A stretch of DNA of 64,000 nt from Flammeovirgaceae bacterium UBA6059. GTDB lineage: Bacteria; Bacteroidota; Bacteroidia; Cytophagales; Cyclobacteriaceae. Every line of letters starts with the position of its first letter. Within the stretch, counting starts at the first letter, position 1. Shown here in pieces: positions 63,398 to 64,000 of this stretch. The notes under the pieces were generated by a model that saw only the letters and a list, made by a program, of their open reading frames with translations, was not told the DNA's origin and did no database searches. The stretch lies in the NCBI GenBank assembly GCA_002435755.1, contig DIYH01000046.1, positions 186,001 to 250,000 on the forward strand, in the 5' to 3' direction. A program made the translations under genes and the position numbers.

Positions 63398-64000
63398 ATG
63401 AAGGCTACCGCAAAGACGATTGGATTTGTTACCCTACTACTTACATTCTTGCTAAGCGGGCCTGGATCACTAGCCCAAACTTGCTGCTCAGGAGGTGTGC
63501 CCATATCCGGAAACCTGGGACTTCCTGCTTCTAGTGTGGGTACCTGGCAATTCTCACTAAACTATGATGCCAATGTCCTCAAGACATTGCTGGATGAACG
63601 AACTGTGCTGGATGACTTGACAAGAGAGCGTCAAACCAACACCATCATATTTGAAATTGGCTACACACTGACCGAGCGGATTTCCTTTGATGTATTTACC
63701 TCTTATGTAAGACAGGAACGTATTCTCAGGCCTATAGGCTTTGACCAAAACGAAGTATTCACCAATGGTTTTGGAGATGCCGTCTTTCTCGGTAAATACA
63801 AAATACTGAACCCTCTTCAATTAGGGTTAGGTCTCAAAATGCCGACCGGAGCATCTGATCTCACTTTCGATGGTATTCCGCTCAATGCGGACCTCCAACC
63901 CGGAAGTGGTGCCTGGGATGTCATTTTGTGGTCCAACTATACCAATACCTTCGGTTTTCGACAGTCGCTTACCTTTAATGGAACCGCCATTTATCGAGAA
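63398..64000 (+). CDS. Exported outer-membrane beta-barrel-like protein, N-terminal part (cut by window end)
   Basis: A frame opens at ATG 63398 and continues to the last base without a stop. It gives 201 residues with a signal peptide ending SLAQ, a CCSGG motif directly after it, and then amphipathic strands such as NTIIFEIGYTLTERISFDVF and LQLGLGLKMPTGASDL. The pattern resembles the phenol-degradation-type MetA/transporter barrel family. The 3' end lies outside the window. Confidence 0.8.
   Translation, partial: MKATAKTIGFVTLLLTFLLSGPGSLAQTCCSGGVPISGNLGLPASSVGTWQFSLNYDANVLKTLLDERTVLDDLTRERQTNTIIFEIGYTLTERISFDVFTSYVRQERILRPIGFDQNEVFTNGFGDAVFLGKYKILNPLQLGLGLKMPTGASDLTFDGIPLNADLQPGSGAWDVILWSNYTNTFGFRQSLTFNGTAIYRE

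Overview
The window is chromosomal DNA of a Bacteroidota bacterium, most like a marine or soil member of the Cytophagales. The support is type IX secretion (T9SS) type B cargo proteins with PorP/SprF partners, OmpA proteins carrying PD40 propellers, 7TM-DISM and LytTR regulators, DUF5777 and YceI proteins, a class III PPK2, a fused isobutyryl-CoA mutase and weak ribosome binding sites. No rRNA, tRNA, CRISPR array, phage or insertion sequence was recognised. I could not resolve the genus.

Layout. 1-8.4 kb: end of an MscS channel, PPK2, a trans-sulfuration enzyme, a GNAT acetyltransferase, a large secreted BNR/VPS10-like propeller, a DoxX-like protein and a TolB-like propeller. 8.4-13.6 kb: OmpA/PD40 protein, a tightly coupled DoxX-like/AlkD-like/SPOUT methyltransferase set, and a Ste24-type M48 protease. 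13.7-17.9 kb: a direct duplication of a unit made of a very small lipoprotein gene and a TPR membrane protein gene. The lipoproteins are 52 and 53 residues long and are easily missed. 17.9-24 kb: a PorP/SprF gene divergent from a 1610-residue type B T9SS cargo. 24-30.2 kb: a small operon with a NUDIX hydrolase, a cold-shock protein, a YeiH-type transporter, a LytTR/ankyrin pair and a membrane class III cyclase. 30.3-46.3 kb: an OmpA - PorP/SprF - giant adhesin cluster (the adhesin is 3683 codons) divergent from a 7TM-DISM/LuxR regulator. Phased TACGACA boxes lie in the shared intergenic region. 46.4-52.6 kb: membrane protein, OsmC, membrane protein plus sugar isomerase, M23 lipoprotein, cytochrome c and a hybrid histidine kinase. 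53-56.3 kb: IcmF. 56.6-64 kb: cytochrome c lipoprotein/DUF5777/YceI cluster, phytase-like lipoprotein, NTF2-like/YCII/ECF42 sigma group, a Cys-rich small protein, an alpha/beta hydrolase and the start of an outer-membrane protein cut by the window end.

How they fit together. Two loci look like dedicated surface-display systems: a cargo with a type B C-terminal domain, its PorP/SprF partner and, in one case, an OmpA anchor and a divergent regulator. The least familiar element is the tandem lipoprotein/TPR unit. In both copies the lipoprotein signal peptide and the TPR protein are strongly conserved, while the mature peptide and especially its C-terminus differ. The TPR proteins end just after one membrane helix with no recognisable output domain. 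I regard this as the best candidate for an undescribed system; its function is unknown.
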